This document shows positions 29,694-39,234 of a stretch of 64,000 nucleotides of DNA, one piece after another (position 1 is the first letter of the stretch; each line of letters starts with the position of its first letter). The notes beneath the pieces are model-generated. The model searched no databases. It had not been told where the DNA came from and saw nothing but the letters and a program-made list of their open reading frames with translations. Position numbers and translations under genes: made by a program. Where the stretch lies: NCBI GenBank assembly GCA_018269055.1, contig JAFDVI010000032.1, forward strand, positions 1 to 64,000, read 5' to 3'. Source of the DNA: Acidobacteriota bacterium. Lineage in GTDB: Bacteria > Acidobacteriota > Blastocatellia > RBC074.

Positions 29694-32600
29694 ATGAAGA
29701 TCAAACGACTTGTCGCTTCGTTGTACGTTGTAGCCTTCGCGGCTGCCGCACTGATTTATTTTGTCGGCGTTCATCGCGCCGAGGCGCAACAAAGCGGGTT
29801 CACGATTGAACAGGTGTTGAGTTCGCCTTTCCCCTCCGAACTGATCGCGGCTCCGACCGGCGAGCGCATCGCGTGGGTGTTTGACGCCGAAGGGAAACGC
29901 AACATCTGGGTCGCCGACGGGCCGGAGTTCAAAGCGCGACAACTGACGCAGTTCAACGAAGACACGGGCCAGGAATTGACCGAACTGCAATTCACGCACG
30001 ACGGAGAATGGATTGTGTTTGTGCGCGGCGGCAGCGCCAATTCGGCGGGCGAAATTCCCAACCCGACCAGCGATCCGGCGGGCGCTTCGGAAGCCATTCA
30101 CGCCGTTTCGGTCAAAGATGGTCGCGTCATTCGTTTGGCCGAAGGCGCTTCGCCCGTGGTGTCGCCTACGGACAAGCGCGTCGTGTTCAGCAAGGATCGC
30201 CAGATTCACATCGTCGAAATCGTGGATGGTTCCGAACCGCATCAACTGTTCGTCGCGCGCGGATTGAACATCACGCCGCAGTGGTCGCCCGACGGAAAAC
30301 AACTGGCGTTCAACAGTTCGCGCAGCGATCACAGCTTCATTGCCATTTACGATTTTGAAAAGCAGACGATTCGCTACATCGCGCCTTCGGTGGACAGAGA
30401 TTCCGCGCCGCGCTGGTCTTTGGATGGAAAGAAGATTGCGTTTATTCGCCAACCGGCGCGCGGCAACGCTCCGCGCACAATGATGCAGGATGCGCCCGAT
30501 CCGTGGGCGATTTGGGTCGCCGACGCGGCTTCCAGCAATTTGAGCGGCTCTGCCAAAGAAATCTGGCATAGCGGCAACCAACCACAGGATTCTCCGCCGC
30601 GCATGGCGGGCGAGAATTTGCTGCAATGGGCTGCGGATAATCGGCTGGTCTTCGCTTCGGAAATGGACGGTTGGATGCGGCTGTATTCAATCGCGGCCAG
30701 CGGCGGCGAAGTAAAAGCGTTAACTCCGGCTTCCTGTGAGTGGGAAAGCATGTCGCTAACGCCAGATAAACGAACAATCGTTTATTCCTCGAATTGTGGT
30801 GACATTGACCGACGACATCTAACCGTCGCATCCGTTTCTCAGGCAAGCGTCCAAACTATTTCAACAAAGGGTGGTGGAATTGAATGGAGTCCGGTTGTTA
30901 CTGGAACCGGAAAGCGCCTTGCATACTTTTCTTCTTCAGCATCTTCTCCTGGCCAACTTGTCGTCATCACCCCATCGCAAGGCGTTGAAAAGATAACGGG
31001 CAAAGAAACTGCGAGCGAGCTACAACTCAAACTGCCAATTTCATTTCCCAAAGAATTTCCTGAAAATAAGCTGGTCACGCCACAGCAAGTCATTTTCAAA
31101 GCCGCCGATGGACAGGAAATTCATGGCCAGTTATTCCTTCCAAAAGACGCCAAACCTACAGACAAATTACCTGCGGTGATCTTCTCGCACGGTGGCCCGA
31201 TGCGGCAGATGATGCTGGGTTGGCACAATATGTACTACTACCACAACGCTTACGGCTTCAATCAGTTTTTGGCGAGCCGTGGCTACGCGGTGTTGTCGGT
31301 CAATTACCGGCTGGGCATTGGCTACGGCAGAGCCTTTCGCCAGGCGAAAAATGGCGGCGGGCGTGGCGCTTCGGAATACCAGGACATTCTGGCCGGAGCA
31401 ATGTATTTGCGGTCGCGCGCGGACATTGATCCGGCTCGGATTGGGTTGTGGGGCGGAAGCTACGGCGGATATTTGACAGCGTTGGGGCTGGCGCGCAATT
31501 CGGATTTATTTGCCGCCGGCGTGGATTTGCACGGCGTTCACGATTGGTCTGTGCGGTTGTCAAACGCGACCTGGATTGAATATGGCAACCGCGATGCAGT
31601 GAAAATTGCGTTGGAATCTTCGCCGGTGGCTTCGGTCGAAAAATGGCGCTCGCCAGTGTTGTTCATCCATGGCGACGACGACCGCAACGTTGCGTTTTCG
31701 CAAACTGTGGATTTGGTGCGCCGGTTGCGCGAACTGAAAGTGCCGCACGAAGTCATTGTCTTCCCCGACGAAATTCATGATTTTCTGCTCCATCGCACGT
31801 GGGTCCAAATTTACAAAGCGGCGTTTGATTTCTTTGAACGCAACCTGAAAACGGCCAAGCCCAAAACTGCCAAGGTAGACACGTTGATTCGCGGCGGTTC
31901 GGTGATTGACGGTTCCGGCTCTGCGGCCACCAAAGCTGATGTAGGCATCACGGGCGACCGCATTACTTTTGTCGGCGATGCCTCGGTTGCAGGCATTGAA
32001 GCCGAGCGTGTGATTGATGCGACAGGCTTGATCGTGTCACCCGGCTTCATTGATCCGCATACCCATGCTGACGAAGACATTTTCAATCCTCAACGAAACG
32101 CGAATCTGGCATTTCTGACCCAAGGCGTCACCACCGTGTTCATCGGCAGCGATGGCCGCAGCAAAATTCCGTTGGGCCAGGCCTTGCGCCAACTTGATGC
32201 GCAAAAGATCGGCACCAACGTCGCCTCTTTCGTCGGCCAGGGAGCCGTTCGCTCCGCCGTCATGGGGATGAGTGATGCTGCGCCGACGGCGGAACAGCTA
32301 GCGAAAATGAAAGCGCTGGTGCGTCAGGGAATGGAAGAAGGCGCAATCGGGCTTTCGACAGGGCTGTATTACGCGCCGGGCAGTTATTCCAAAACCGAAG
32401 AGGTGATCGAACTGGCCAAAGTTGCGGCGCAGTTCGGCGGCGTGTACGACACGCATCAACGCGATGAAAGCTCCTACACCATCGGCCTGCTCGGTTCGAT
32501 AGCCGAAGTCTTGCGCATTGGCCGCGAAGCCCACATTCCCGTCCACATTTCGCACATCAAAGCCCTGGGCGCGGACGTCTGGGGACAAAGCACGCAGGCC

Positions 32601-33365
32601 ATCGAGATGATCAATCGCGCTCGCGCTGAAGGCATCAACGCGACGGCGAATCAATATCCGTACATCGCCTCGGGCACGGGACTGGGCGCGTCGCTGTTGC
32701 CTCGTTGGGCAGAAGCGGGCGGCAGAGCTGAATTCCTGAAACGCGTGGATGATCCGACCATTCGTCCCAAACTGATCGCTGAAATGGAACAGAACCTGAA
32801 ACGGCGCGGCGGCGCAAACACTTTGTTGTTGCACAGCAACGACCGAACGCTGAACAACAAACGCCTGGACGAAATCGCCAAAGCGCGCGGCAAATCTCCG
32901 GTCGAAACCGCGCTCGACATTCTGAAAGTCACCAGTCCCGGCGCGACTTCGTTCAACATGATCGAATCCGACATTGAAAACTTCATGAAACAGCCGTGGG
33001 TGATGACCGGCAGTGACGGTTCCGGGGGCCATCCGCGCAAGTGGGGAAATTACCCACGCAAAATCCGCGAATACGTCATCAATCGCAAAGTCATTTCGAT
33101 GGAGCGCATGATCCAGGCCAGCAGCGCGCAGGTCGCTGAAACCTTCCACCTGAAAGATCGCGGCAAACTGGCCGCAGGCAATTTTGCCGATGTGATTGTG
33201 TTCGATCCCAAAACCATCACCGACCGCTCAACTTATGAACAACCGGAACTTCAGGCCGAAGGACTGCGCTACATTTGGGTCAACGGAAAACTGGAACTGG
33301 AAGGCGGCAAGTACAACGGTGTGTTGGCCGGGCGAACGCTGCGAAGGCCTATCAGCGGTGAGTAA
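29694..33365 (+). CDS. S9 peptidase fused to D-aminoacylase-type amidohydrolase
   Basis: A 1223-residue exported bifunctional enzyme. After a signal peptide (LVASLYVVAFAAAALIYFVGVHRAEA), a TolB/PD40-like propeller leads into a prolyl-oligopeptidase (S9) catalytic domain: nucleophile motif GGSYGGYLTALG, acid FIHGDDDRNV and His in FPDEIHDFLLH. From ~residue 720 a metal-dependent amidohydrolase follows (GGSVIDGSG, SPGFIDPHTHADED, HISHIKALG, GSDGSGGHPRKWGNYPR), of the N-acyl-D-amino-acid deacylase type. Together the domains could degrade peptides with modified or D-residues. I chose the ATG at 29694 because the signal peptide starts there. Confidence 0.88.
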   Translation: MKIKRLVASLYVVAFAAAALIYFVGVHRAEAQQSGFTIEQVLSSPFPSELIAAPTGERIAWVFDAEGKRNIWVADGPEFKARQLTQFNEDTGQELTELQFTHDGEWIVFVRGGSANSAGEIPNPTSDPAGASEAIHAVSVKDGRVIRLAEGASPVVSPTDKRVVFSKDRQIHIVEIVDGSEPHQLFVARGLNITPQWSPDGKQLAFNSSRSDHSFIAIYDFEKQTIRYIAPSVDRDSAPRWSLDGKKIAFIRQPARGNAPRTMMQDAPDPWAIWVADAASSNLSGSAKEIWHSGNQPQDSPPRMAGENLLQWAADNRLVFASEMDGWMRLYSIAASGGEVKALTPASCEWESMSLTPDKRTIVYSSNCGDIDRRHLTVASVSQASVQTISTKGGGIEWSPVVTGTGKRLAYFSSSASSPGQLVVITPSQGVEKITGKETASELQLKLPISFPKEFPENKLVTPQQVIFKAADGQEIHGQLFLPKDAKPTDKLPAVIFSHGGPMRQMMLGWHNMYYYHNAYGFNQFLASRGYAVLSVNYRLGIGYGRAFRQAKNGGGRGASEYQDILAGAMYLRSRADIDPARIGLWGGSYGGYLTALGLARNSDLFAAGVDLHGVHDWSVRLSNATWIEYGNRDAVKIALESSPVASVEKWRSPVLFIHGDDDRNVAFSQTVDLVRRLRELKVPHEVIVFPDEIHDFLLHRTWVQIYKAAFDFFERNLKTAKPKTAKVDTLIRGGSVIDGSGSAATKADVGITGDRITFVGDASVAGIEAERVIDATGLIVSPGFIDPHTHADEDIFNPQRNANLAFLTQGVTTVFIGSDGRSKIPLGQALRQLDAQKIGTNVASFVGQGAVRSAVMGMSDAAPTAEQLAKMKALVRQGMEEGAIGLSTGLYYAPGSYSKTEEVIELAKVAAQFGGVYDTHQRDESSYTIGLLGSIAEVLRIGREAHIPVHISHIKALGADVWGQSTQAIEMINRARAEGINATANQYPYIASGTGLGASLLPRWAEAGGRAEFLKRVDDPTIRPKLIAEMEQNLKRRGGANTLLLHSNDRTLNNKRLDEIAKARGKSPVETALDILKVTSPGATSFNMIESDIENFMKQPWVMTGSDGSGGHPRKWGNYPRKIREYVINRKVISMERMIQASSAQVAETFHLKDRGKLAAGNFADVIVFDPKTITDRSTYEQPELQAEGLRYIWVNGKLELEGGKYNGVLAGRTLRRPISGE

Positions 33366-33366
33366 A

Positions 33367-33475
33367 TTTTGGAGTGTTGCGCCTTTGGCGCAGCATTGAT
33401 AGTCCCTTCGCAACAGAATGATTTGACTGACGAAAGGACTTCCAAAGCTACGCCGAGAGCGTAGCACTCCAAATG
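33367..33475. repeat. Composite palindrome between convergent genes
   Basis: Hairpins TGCGCC-TTT-GGCGCA (33378-33392) and GCTACGC-CGAGA-GCGTAGC (33447-33465) lie within a larger stem formed by TTTGGAGTG and CACTCCAAA plus AGTCCCTTCG and CGAAAGGACT. The position between two converging genes suggests bidirectional termination, but the composition resembles the dispersed palindromes of this genome. Confidence 0.7.
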
Positions 33476-33484
33476 CTTCGCCGT

Positions 33485-36400
33485 TCACTTGAATTTCAAC
33501 TGAACAGGATTGCTAGGTTTGCCATCCACCACAACGACCAAACTGGCAGTTGGCCGGTTGGCAATCAGCGGCAGTTTGATGTTGACCTGATCCAGTCCCA
33601 CGTAATCGCCTTGCGCGGCGGCGTACAACACCTCGGCGTTGATAGAACCATCGAGCGCCGCCTCCACACTTCCCAACGAACCACGATTGCGAATTCCCGT
33701 GCCGAACACCACCAGATAAATTTGATCGGGTTGCGTAGCCGAATCCGAATAGAAGTTGATTGGCCGAGGCACAAAGCGGCCTTGAGCCGGATCGTAATCT
33801 ATCAGCGGCTCGATGACCTGTGCGCCGTTGCTTTTCACGCGCAGCACATAACCGGCGGGCGGGCCTGCGCCATCGGAATTGGCGGTGAACAATCCGGGTA
33901 GCGTCGGAGTGATCAAAATCACGCCGGTCGTAATTTGGCCATTGCCACTGGTGACGGTGACGGTTGCCACGCCGGAAGCCATTCCGCTGGGAACCAGGTA
34001 ATTGATTTGAAATGGCGAAACGAAAAAGAGCGGCGCGGCGCGTTCGATTCCGGCGGCGTCTTTGAACACGATGCGCGTCCCGGCGAGTTCCGTCGGCAAC
34101 GGTAATCCCGGAGCGACCACCGTGGTCGTCGCCAGGTTTGCGCCGAAGGCTGCGGCAATGGAATCCGTCGCCAACGCCAGCGGTTGATAGCTGGCCGCTG
34201 AAACATTTGCCACCGTATTCATCGGCGCAGGGGTGCACACACTCAGCGCGGAAGAAATCCCCACGCGTGTAGTGACGGCCAAATCCATCATTCCATCATT
34301 GTTCAAATCGCCTGCGGTCAGGTAATTTGCCAGCGGGACAGAAACCGACCCGGAGCGTACAAAATTGCCCGTGCCATTGCCCGCATAAAGACTGACATGA
34401 TCGGTTGAGCTGGTATTGGTCAGGAAGGGAATTTCCGTCAACGCCAGATCGAGTTTGCCATCGCCCGTGAAATCGCCCGCCGCCACGGAAATCGGGAAAT
34501 TTTCAGTGGCCAGTTTGATCGGCAGGCGAAAACTTCCGTCGCCGTTCCCCATCAAAATGTACAGGTTCTTGTTCGTGGATTCGTCGCGATGAATCACCGC
34601 CAGATCCAGATTGTTGTCGCGATTGAAATCCGCAACCGTTAAGGAAACCGGCGCTTTGGCGACTGCCACGGTTACAGGAATGAACCCGCCCGATCCGCTG
34701 CCCAACAGAATGCTCAGCGTGGATTCGCCGTAATTGGCGACGACCAAATCCAGATTACCGTCTTTGTTGAAATCGCCAACGCCGATGGCCGATGGCGAGA
34801 TGCCAACGGGAATGTTAATCGCAGTGGAAAAATTCCCTTTCCCATCGCCCATCAAAATGGAAATGTCATTGGAGCCATAATTTCCCACCACCAAATCCTG
34901 ATTTCTATCACCATTCAAATCAGCCGCGACAACCGTAGATGGCGTTTGCCCGGCGGTAAAATTGCGCGGATCCAGATTGAATTCACCCATGGCATTGGCC
35001 AGCAACAGATTCACGCTGCCTGCGCTTTGCAAATTGCCGCCGACTACGACGATGTCCGGTTTGCTGTCTTTGTTGAAATCCGCAACCACAACATCGCTGT
35101 TGTCTCGCCCCGCCATATAAGTTTTGGGGGAACCGAAGCTCCCTGCTCCGTCGCCATACGCGACCAGCACGCCCGCTTGATTGCCCAAGGCGACAACGAC
35201 ATCTTTTTTCGCATCCGTATTCAGGTCGGCCAGCACTGTCGCCCGTAAAATTTTGTCAGCTTGGTCGAAGGCCAGAGGCGCAATGAACTGGCCTGCGCCC
35301 AGGCCTGTGATGATCGAAAGCGTTTGGTCGTAATTGATCACCGCCAAATCCGTTTTTCCATCGCGATCAAAGTCTCCGGCTGCCGAAGCAACGGGAAAAT
35401 ATCCGCCGCTGTAAATTGAGCGAACCGAAAACGTCCCGCCACCATTGTTCAGGACGATGGAAATGCGATTGCCGAAATCTTCCGTCGCAATTACATCCGG
35501 TTTGCCGTCTCCATTGAGGTCGGCCATTCGCAATGCGACAGGATAACCATACCCGCTCAAAGGAATTTGGATGGGTTCGCCAAATCCCGCTCCCGTACTG
35601 AAAGCGACGGAGACGCCACGTTGTTCCTGATCCGTCCGTCGTACAAAGGCCAGATCAGCTTTGCCATCTCCATTCAAATCGCCGACGGCGTTTCTAAAAT
35701 CACTGCCACTGCCACTGATGTTCAACGGAATTCCCGCCAGAAACTGTCCTGCTCCATCGTTCAGAAACAGTATGGGTTTTTGGTCAATATCCTGCCCAAA
35801 AACGATCAAGTCCGGTTTTCCATCTCCACTGAAATCCCCCGCCGACAATGCTCCGGGCATGGTCGCGCCTGTTTCGTAATTGCCGACGCGCATAAATCCC
35901 CCGGCGCCGTCACCACGCATAACAATCACTTTATTTTCACCACTCAAAGCAATATCTGCTTTGCCGTCCGCATTGAAATCGGTGACGACAATTCCGGCTC
36001 TGTATTGAATGGGGCCGATGGGAATCAATGTCGTGGAAAACGATCCGTCGCCTTTTCCCAAAGCAACGGCAACTCCGCTGCCGTCAAATGGAACCGCCGT
36101 CGCCAAATCAAGTTTGCCGTCGTTGTTGAAATCTCCCGAAGCCAGGCGGCCCCCCCAGCTTGTGAGATGGAGATTGCTGACATTTGCAAACTCGCCGCGT
36201 CCATTGCCCGCGTAAAGCGAAATCAACCCGCCAGAATTCGTATACCCGGAGTTGGCGATTGCCAAATCCAGAAATCCGTCTCCGTTAAAATCTCCGGTCA
36301 ATAAATCTTCCGGGTCGTATCCAAGCGGAAAGTTTCGCGCGGTTCCCAACCGAATCCCGTTTGCACAAGCAGCCGACTCTTCAAAGGCTGCCACAGGCGT

Positions 36401-36511
36401 ATTTCTCAATCTCCCGTCGGTAACCAACGGAACAAAACTGAAAATCAGGAAGGATAAAATCAGAACCGGAATGGAAAATTCGTACACTGCAACTTGTTTA
36501 GTACTCATCAT
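33485..36511 (-). CDS. Secreted FG-GAP/VCBS repeat protein with Solibacter-type C-terminal domain
   Basis: A 1008-residue exported protein. A signal segment (IPVLILSFLIFSFVPLV) precedes about a dozen FG-GAP/VCBS repeats with calcium-binding-like loops such as GDFNGDGFLDLAIANSG and ADLNGDGKPDVIATE, predicted to form a beta-propeller. The last ~240 residues (VSAASYQPLALATDSIAAAFG, FFVSPFQINYLVPSG, DQVNIKLP) match the uncharacterised C-terminal domain catalogued as the TIGR03437 family, frequent in Solibacter-type Acidobacteria. A role at the cell surface is likely; no enzyme motif is seen. The ATG at 36511 or 36508 starts the signal peptide. Confidence 0.88.
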   Translation of the reverse strand: MMSTKQVAVYEFSIPVLILSFLIFSFVPLVTDGRLRNTPVAAFEESAACANGIRLGTARNFPLGYDPEDLLTGDFNGDGFLDLAIANSGYTNSGGLISLYAGNGRGEFANVSNLHLTSWGGRLASGDFNNDGKLDLATAVPFDGSGVAVALGKGDGSFSTTLIPIGPIQYRAGIVVTDFNADGKADIALSGENKVIVMRGDGAGGFMRVGNYETGATMPGALSAGDFSGDGKPDLIVFGQDIDQKPILFLNDGAGQFLAGIPLNISGSGSDFRNAVGDLNGDGKADLAFVRRTDQEQRGVSVAFSTGAGFGEPIQIPLSGYGYPVALRMADLNGDGKPDVIATEDFGNRISIVLNNGGGTFSVRSIYSGGYFPVASAAGDFDRDGKTDLAVINYDQTLSIITGLGAGQFIAPLAFDQADKILRATVLADLNTDAKKDVVVALGNQAGVLVAYGDGAGSFGSPKTYMAGRDNSDVVVADFNKDSKPDIVVVGGNLQSAGSVNLLLANAMGEFNLDPRNFTAGQTPSTVVAADLNGDRNQDLVVGNYGSNDISILMGDGKGNFSTAINIPVGISPSAIGVGDFNKDGNLDLVVANYGESTLSILLGSGSGGFIPVTVAVAKAPVSLTVADFNRDNNLDLAVIHRDESTNKNLYILMGNGDGSFRLPIKLATENFPISVAAGDFTGDGKLDLALTEIPFLTNTSSTDHVSLYAGNGTGNFVRSGSVSVPLANYLTAGDLNNDGMMDLAVTTRVGISSALSVCTPAPMNTVANVSAASYQPLALATDSIAAAFGANLATTTVVAPGLPLPTELAGTRIVFKDAAGIERAAPLFFVSPFQINYLVPSGMASGVATVTVTSGNGQITTGVILITPTLPGLFTANSDGAGPPAGYVLRVKSNGAQVIEPLIDYDPAQGRFVPRPINFYSDSATQPDQIYLVVFGTGIRNRGSLGSVEAALDGSINAEVLYAAAQGDYVGLDQVNIKLPLIANRPTASLVVVVDGKPSNPVQLKFK

Positions 36512-36673
36512 GACCCCAATTTCATTTTCCGGGGGAAACAGGAAAAATTTCTCTTCCAAACAGTGAGGCATTTCGTCGGAGCAGATAATTGTGCAAATCG
36601 TTCTAAAGTGTGTACGGATTTTAGCACCGAACGAATGACCGGCACATCTGCCATTTACACAAAGAATTAAAGG

Positions 36674-36703
36674 TTGACTGACGCAAAAGCAGCGTGCTAT
36701 ACA
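36674..36703 (+). promoter_or_regulatory. Candidate promoter for FecR-domain gene
   Basis: TTGACT (36674-36679) and TATACA (36698-36703) are 18 bases apart, leaving a leader of about 200 bases before the ATG at 36913. A short hairpin AGCGA/TCGCT followed by seven T (36859-36883) lies in the leader and resembles an attenuator. No known riboswitch consensus was recognised in this leader. Confidence 0.45.
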
Positions 36704-36912
36704 CTGCCCAGTGCCCATATCTTTTAATTTATTGGTTTGATGTCTTCGGTGAGCATTCGGCTCGCCAGTCCCCGAACACAAGTCTAACTCTCAAGTCTTG
36801 TGACATTCCCCGATAGTTTCGTCTTTTAATCCGACCCGGTTGAACCAAATTTCCCTGCAGCGAAGCTTGTCGCTAGTTTTTTTGTGCTCCCTCACGTAGG
36901 AAGGTGGTACCT

Positions 36913-37800
36913 ATGAAAACACTGTCATCCGTTCGCCCCATGCTGAGCTTCCTTTGTCTGGCAGTTTTGCTTGGCAATCTATTTTTACAACCCGTCGTGG
37001 CTTCCGCGAAACCAGCGCCGCCAACTGGACAGCTTACCTTTGCAAGACAAGTGACTGTGAATGGCAAAGAGGCCTCCGCCGGACAAACGCTTTTCAACGG
37101 TGATCGAGTCAGAGTTTCGGGTTTGGGCTCCGCCGTTATCAACCTTGGCAAAAAAGGCCGCATCGAATTAGGCAAAGATACCGAATTTGTTCTTTCGCTT
37201 TCTGATGATCTGATTGGCGGCGACTTGGGGTGGGGGTGCATGGGAATTATCGCCTCGACTGGAACCAACACTTCGGTCAAAACCAACAAGGGCATTGCCA
37301 GTTCCGATGGCACGGAACCGGATTCGTACTTTTTGGGACAACGCGGCAATCAAGGGAGAGTGATTCCCAGCCTTGGCGAAGCCAGATTCCTGGTGGATGG
37401 GAAAACAGAAAATATCCCTGTCGGAACCAGCCTGGATATTGATGCGCCAAGCGGGCAAAGCGTGCTTTATCGCCGAAATACCAGCACCTGCACTTCAGGA
37501 TTGAGTTGTGCCTGCGGACTTTATGATCCCAATAACAATGCAACCAGAGCTGCCAACCAGCAGCAATCCAATGTTCCGTCAAACTCCGGTCCATCAAATG
37601 CGCCCTCTGCCACCAATAGCGGCAATGGAGGGTACACGTTGCCACTGCTGTTTACGGCTGTGCTTGGAGCTTCGATGGCGGTCTTTTTCGCCAATAATCC
37701 AGGAGGGCCTGCGGTTCGAGGCAACGGATTGACCTGTGTGGACAACAGAGGATTTTTCTGTCGGCAGGTCAGCCCGACTTCGCCAACTGCTGTCCAGTAA
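36913..37800 (+). CDS. FecR-domain exported protein
   Basis: A 295-residue protein with a signal peptide (FLCLAVLLGNLFLQPVVASA). A FecR-like domain (VTVNGKEASAGQTLFNGDRVRVSGLGSAVINLGKKG, ~40-80) continues to ~residue 190. A Ser/Asn-rich linker and a C-terminal hydrophobic segment (LPLLFTAVLGASMAVFF) complete it. Strong Shine-Dalgarno GGAAGGTGG precedes the ATG. FecR-like periplasmic domains often accompany polysaccharide export in this phylum, and the next genes are exopolysaccharide genes. Confidence 0.8.
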   Translation: MKTLSSVRPMLSFLCLAVLLGNLFLQPVVASAKPAPPTGQLTFARQVTVNGKEASAGQTLFNGDRVRVSGLGSAVINLGKKGRIELGKDTEFVLSLSDDLIGGDLGWGCMGIIASTGTNTSVKTNKGIASSDGTEPDSYFLGQRGNQGRVIPSLGEARFLVDGKTENIPVGTSLDIDAPSGQSVLYRRNTSTCTSGLSCACGLYDPNNNATRAANQQQSNVPSNSGPSNAPSATNSGNGGYTLPLLFTAVLGASMAVFFANNPGGPAVRGNGLTCVDNRGFFCRQVSPTSPTAVQ

Positions 37801-37938
37801 CGTCAAGCGCTGATCTCCAGGCAAGAGCGACTGAGCCGATTGCTTAACGCTCTTGCCATTCGCCCCAAACTTTTCAAGCGATTTTCTTTCCGACTGCTAC
37901 GTCTCTCCTTGCCGCCCCCCTCACTGTTTGTTCTTGCC

Positions 37939-39234
37939 ATGAAGATTTCGTTTCAACTCAGGTCTCTTGGTCTTCGTGTTGCCACTTTTGGCGTGATATT
38001 GATTTTGTGCCTAGGACTCATTGGGGCTGAGCTTCAGCGATTTATCACCTCGGTTGTCGTCAATTCGAGAGTTGAATTTGATTTGCCTACACTGAAATTC
38101 GCGGCAGAGTATTTCCCCAATTCTGCCAGGGTACAGGCGCGACTGGCCGCGCGAATGATCGAAAGCCAATCGGGTAATCAACTAAGCCACGAAGCCCTGG
38201 CTGACAGCGCATTTCAACATGCGTCAAGGGCCGTCGAACTGGCTCCGGCAAATTTTGAATATCGAGTTTTGCTTTCAGCGGCAGCAGAAATGAAAGGCGA
38301 CTCGGACGTTGCTGAATCGGCATTGCGCGAAGCCGTGCGACTGGCATCGAACAATGTCGGGGTGCGCTGGCAAATGGCCAATTTGTGTTTACGGTTGGGG
38401 AAGCCGGATGAATCCTTGGCGGAGTTTCGCTTCGTGGCGGAAGCTGAGCCATCCAGAACTCCCAATATCCTGAACCTGGTCTGGCGAGCGACTTCGGGCA
38501 ATTTGTCAGCGGTTGAAAGCGTCATAGGACAGGATTCGCAAGCTCGTTTGATTTATGCCGAGTTTTTAGCCGAACAGCAGCAATTTGAAACTGCCGCGCA
38601 CGTGTTTTTACAAACAGACCACAACTACCGTTTGCAACTGCCGCAAACGGGACGAATTTTGGACGCATTTTTGAAGGCCGGGCAATGGCAATGGGCTGAC
38701 AATTTGTGGCGCGACACGATGGCGACCCCGAATTCAGCCAATAAATCATTGTTGTGGAACGGTGATTTTGAAATGTTTTCGCGCAAGGGGCTGACTCAAT
38801 TCGATTGGCAATTGAACAACAGCAACTATGCGCGATTGGCCGTCCAACCTGGCGGACGTTCCGACAAAAAGGCTTTGCGAATAGCGTATCTGGGCATTGA
38901 TACAACCCGGTTGGATCGCGAAGTCCAGCATTTGGTGGTTTTACAGCCGGGGCAATCCTACCGGCTGGAATGTTTTGCCAAACCGGAAAAGCTGGTGGTC
39001 ACGGACGAAGCGCCGCAAATCGCAATCTTGCGTGCAGACAATCGCGAACTCATTGCGATTTCCGCTCCGGTTTCCGCCGGAGTGAGCGATTGGCAACTGT
39101 TGACGACGGACTTTTCCGTTCCCAACGATTTTCCCGCGGTGATTGTAACTATCAAACAGACGCCACGTTTCCGATACACGGAACCGACGCGCGGCGCGAT
39201 CTGGTTCGATGATTTCAGTTTGAAGGCCCTATGA
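37939..39234 (+). CDS. TPR protein of the exopolysaccharide locus
   Basis: A 431-residue protein with an N-terminal membrane helix (LRVATFGVILILCLGLIGAEL) and TPR-type repeats (YFPNSARVQARLAARMIE, PANFEYRVLLSAAAEMKG, NNVGVRWQMANLCLRLGK). A C-terminal ~150-residue beta-rich domain resembles carbohydrate-binding modules (LLWNGDFEMFSRKGL, RGAIWFDDFSLKAL). It overlaps the O-antigen ligase gene (ATGA), indicating joint function in polysaccharide assembly. I chose the ATG at 37939 as the start of the membrane helix. Confidence 0.78.
   Translation: MKISFQLRSLGLRVATFGVILILCLGLIGAELQRFITSVVVNSRVEFDLPTLKFAAEYFPNSARVQARLAARMIESQSGNQLSHEALADSAFQHASRAVELAPANFEYRVLLSAAAEMKGDSDVAESALREAVRLASNNVGVRWQMANLCLRLGKPDESLAEFRFVAEAEPSRTPNILNLVWRATSGNLSAVESVIGQDSQARLIYAEFLAEQQQFETAAHVFLQTDHNYRLQLPQTGRILDAFLKAGQWQWADNLWRDTMATPNSANKSLLWNGDFEMFSRKGLTQFDWQLNNSNYARLAVQPGGRSDKKALRIAYLGIDTTRLDREVQHLVVLQPGQSYRLECFAKPEKLVVTDEAPQIAILRADNRELIAISAPVSAGVSDWQLLTTDFSVPNDFPAVIVTIKQTPRFRYTEPTRGAIWFDDFSLKAL

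Noticed and set aside
36704-36912. Possible c-di-GMP or other known riboswitch in the leader
   Set aside because: Conserved motifs of known classes were looked for by eye and not found; only a generic hairpin is supported.
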